Shown here: positions 62,665 through 64,000 of the stretch, in pieces | Position numbering within the stretch: position 1 is the stretch's first letter | How the letters are laid out: each line of letters starts with the position of its first letter | Source: Aspergillus flavus | Taxonomy: Eukaryota > Ascomycota > Eurotiomycetes > Eurotiales > Aspergillaceae | Reading direction: 5' to 3' | Length of the DNA stretch: 64,000 bases | NCBI RefSeq assembly: GCF_009017415.1 | Contig: NC_092406.1 | Coordinates: forward strand, 1,178,001 to 1,242,000 | The notes under the pieces: generated by a model | What the model was told of the DNA's origin: nothing | Database searches by the model: none | The model's input: the letters and a program-made list of their open reading frames with translations, nothing else | Translations under genes and position numbers: made by a program

Positions 62665-63022
62665 ATTGTTAGATGATGATGTTGTTATGAATGTACTCCA
62701 TTTCATTCCTTAGTAACCCATGTCTCATTGCAAAGGGTATTCGCTTAGATATGACTAAATTCCAGGGATTATCCCGTGCGTTATGCTGTTTCATCCATTC
62801 CTTCGATCTGTCAGTCATTGTTCTCTCATGTTCGTACATTTGTAGATACGTTGGGCTCTTTGTCTTTTTGTCTCCCCTTTCTTTTCCCTTCTTTTCTTCT
62901 ATTCTTTGCTGCTTTCCACATACTGAAAGGCGATCGTTGAAAGAAGTAGTAGAAAGAGAAGCCAAGAGAAAAGGGCAAAACCAGAGCGTAAGTTTTTGCC
63001 CGCAAACCCACGCTCATCAACT
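62665..63022. other. Convergent intergenic region
   Basis: About 360 bases between the decarboxylase stop and the stop of the right-edge gene. It includes a pyrimidine-rich stretch (about 62862-62918). No feature was recognised. Confidence 0.5.
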
Positions 63023-64000
63023 CTACTTAACTGGAATACGAGAATCAACGTGCCACTGTCCATAGCCCTGTCTCTGCCCAGGCCACTGCATCTGAGCCCT
63101 AAACTCAGCCATCGCACGAGCCTGGGCACGGGCAACCTCCTGCTCCTGCGCCTCAGCACAAGCCCTCTCCTCAGCCTCCATCCAAAGCTTCTCTAAATCC
63201 ATATTCCTTTGGGTTTCGCACTGCCGCTCGTGATCATCCCATTCTTCCTCCCAGATCTCATACGAACGAGGCAGCCGCTCCATGACTGGATCGATGAAGC
63301 GGTTTTTAATATCGAAGTTGATAGTGATAATCTCGTTGTAGGTCTCGATGGCGCGGTTCAGAACGTCCCAGCCTGCGATTAAGAGGCGGGTGAGATTGTC
63401 ACGCTCGATATGAAACCCCTCTTCTTGGAGAATCTGTCGATTGCGGATATCGAGGAAATCGCTGTACACGTACGCGTCATACAGATCTTGGAAGACGGCC
63501 AAGAGGTGTTTTTCGAGCGGACGTGGCTTTCGGAGGTTTCTATAGTCATCGTTAGTTCAAGAAACGACAATGGTAATGGCTACTGAAGAAGGGCTTTACC
63601 TGACGATAACTCGAGCCATCTGTCTAAAACGCTGATAAACATCGAGATCCTCATCTTTTGCGATTTGAATAACCCAATGAAGGACCTGGTTCGCAATGCT
63701 AAGCTCACATGCCAGCTTTTTGTCAAGCCAGGCAAGGCATTGGACCATCGGAATCGCCAATTCTTGGACCTCAGCGACAATAGGAGCAGAGAGAAATTCA
63801 TTGGTGCGAGTGCCGTCGGGCTTCACATCACGACGGAAAAGAATCCACTCCATGCGGAGGATAATGTCGGTCATGGCAGTAAAGCGTCTCTGAATGTCAT
63901 CCTTCATGTGGTCAGCGCGGAGTATGATCTTCATCTCTTCGAGGATGTTGAGTTTCCGCTCTTCGGCTTCATGAAGGCGACGCTGCATCCGTGGGTTAGG
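63023..64000 (-). CDS. Unknown helical protein, 5' end beyond the window
   Basis: Two exons are visible: one from beyond 64000 to 63600, and 63539-63023, joined across a 60-nt intron (GTAAAG donor, CTAAC branch, ATAG acceptor) with phase intact. The visible 306 residues are charged and mostly helical (for example RLHEAEERKLNILEEM, then ACELSIANQVLHWVIQIAKDE). The C-terminal part is a long Glu/Ala/Arg/Gln-rich coiled-coil-like stretch (MEAEERACAEAQEQEVARAQ) ending in a Gln/Gly/Trp-rich tail. I do not recognise the family. Reading continues in frame to the window edge, so the start is not seen. The first internal ATG is at 63988 but need not be the start. Confidence 0.7.

Overview
This window looks like nuclear chromosomal DNA from a filamentous ascomycete. 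Eurotiales, probably Aspergillus or a close relative, is the best guess. The signs are compact genes with short introns (about 48-80 nt) using GTRNGT donors and CTAAC/CTRAY branch points, pyrimidine-rich leaders, and protein families with Aspergillus-type architecture (HbrB, hypB-type Sec7, short PldA phospholipase D, 2,3-dihydroxybenzoate decarboxylase). No bacterial operon, CRISPR array, rRNA or convincing tRNA was seen. Species cannot be decided from the sequence alone. All exon joins given here were worked out by hand from splice signals, reading phase and family knowledge, without transcript data.

Layout, left to right. 1.4-7.5 kb: a TTC27/Emw1-like TPR gene, then convergent met8 (sirohaem synthesis), then divergent prs5 (PRPP synthetase subunit with a large insert). 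7.5-14.8 kb: a gene-poor island holding several A-rich simple-repeat tails, long pyrimidine tracts and one well-supported small gene. That gene encodes a 55-residue cysteine-rich protein behind a TATA box, an ATG-free leader and a 5'UTR intron. 14.8-19.9 kb: phospholipase D divergent from a METTL16-type RNA methyltransferase with ten exons. 20.6-22.0 kb: a decayed acyl-CoA/thioester reductase-like pseudogene. 22.3-30.6 kb: the giant Arf-GEF Sec7, divergent from pyruvate dehydrogenase E2. 31.3-35.4 kb: an OM14-like mitochondrial outer-membrane protein, the Golgi SNARE Bos1 and mitochondrial malate dehydrogenase. 36.2-46.1 kb: a large AAA ATPase, a small Myb/SANT-like protein, HbrB (TORC2) and Gon7 (KEOPS). 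46.4-55.1 kb: Vps39/Vam6 (HOPS), an Fbp26-type bifunctional fructose-2,6-bisphosphate enzyme and a two-RRM RNA-binding protein. 56.2-64.0 kb: an MFS sugar transporter, a 3.2 kb gene-free stretch, 2,3-dihydroxybenzoate decarboxylase, and a gene of unknown function cut by the right edge.

The genes are mostly housekeeping and do not form one pathway. Themes that recur by chance or synteny are membrane traffic (Sec7, Bos1, Vps39, PLD) and mitochondrial carbon metabolism (PDH E2, malate dehydrogenase, OM14). The most unusual signals are structural. One is an apparent 2-nt internal exon in the OM14-like gene. Others are 7-, 10- and 11-nt micro-exons in three further genes, a start codon alone in its coding exon in bos1, the small CxxC-rich gene with its clean leader, and an abrupt C-rich to G-rich strand-composition switch inside several genes at 41-64 kb.
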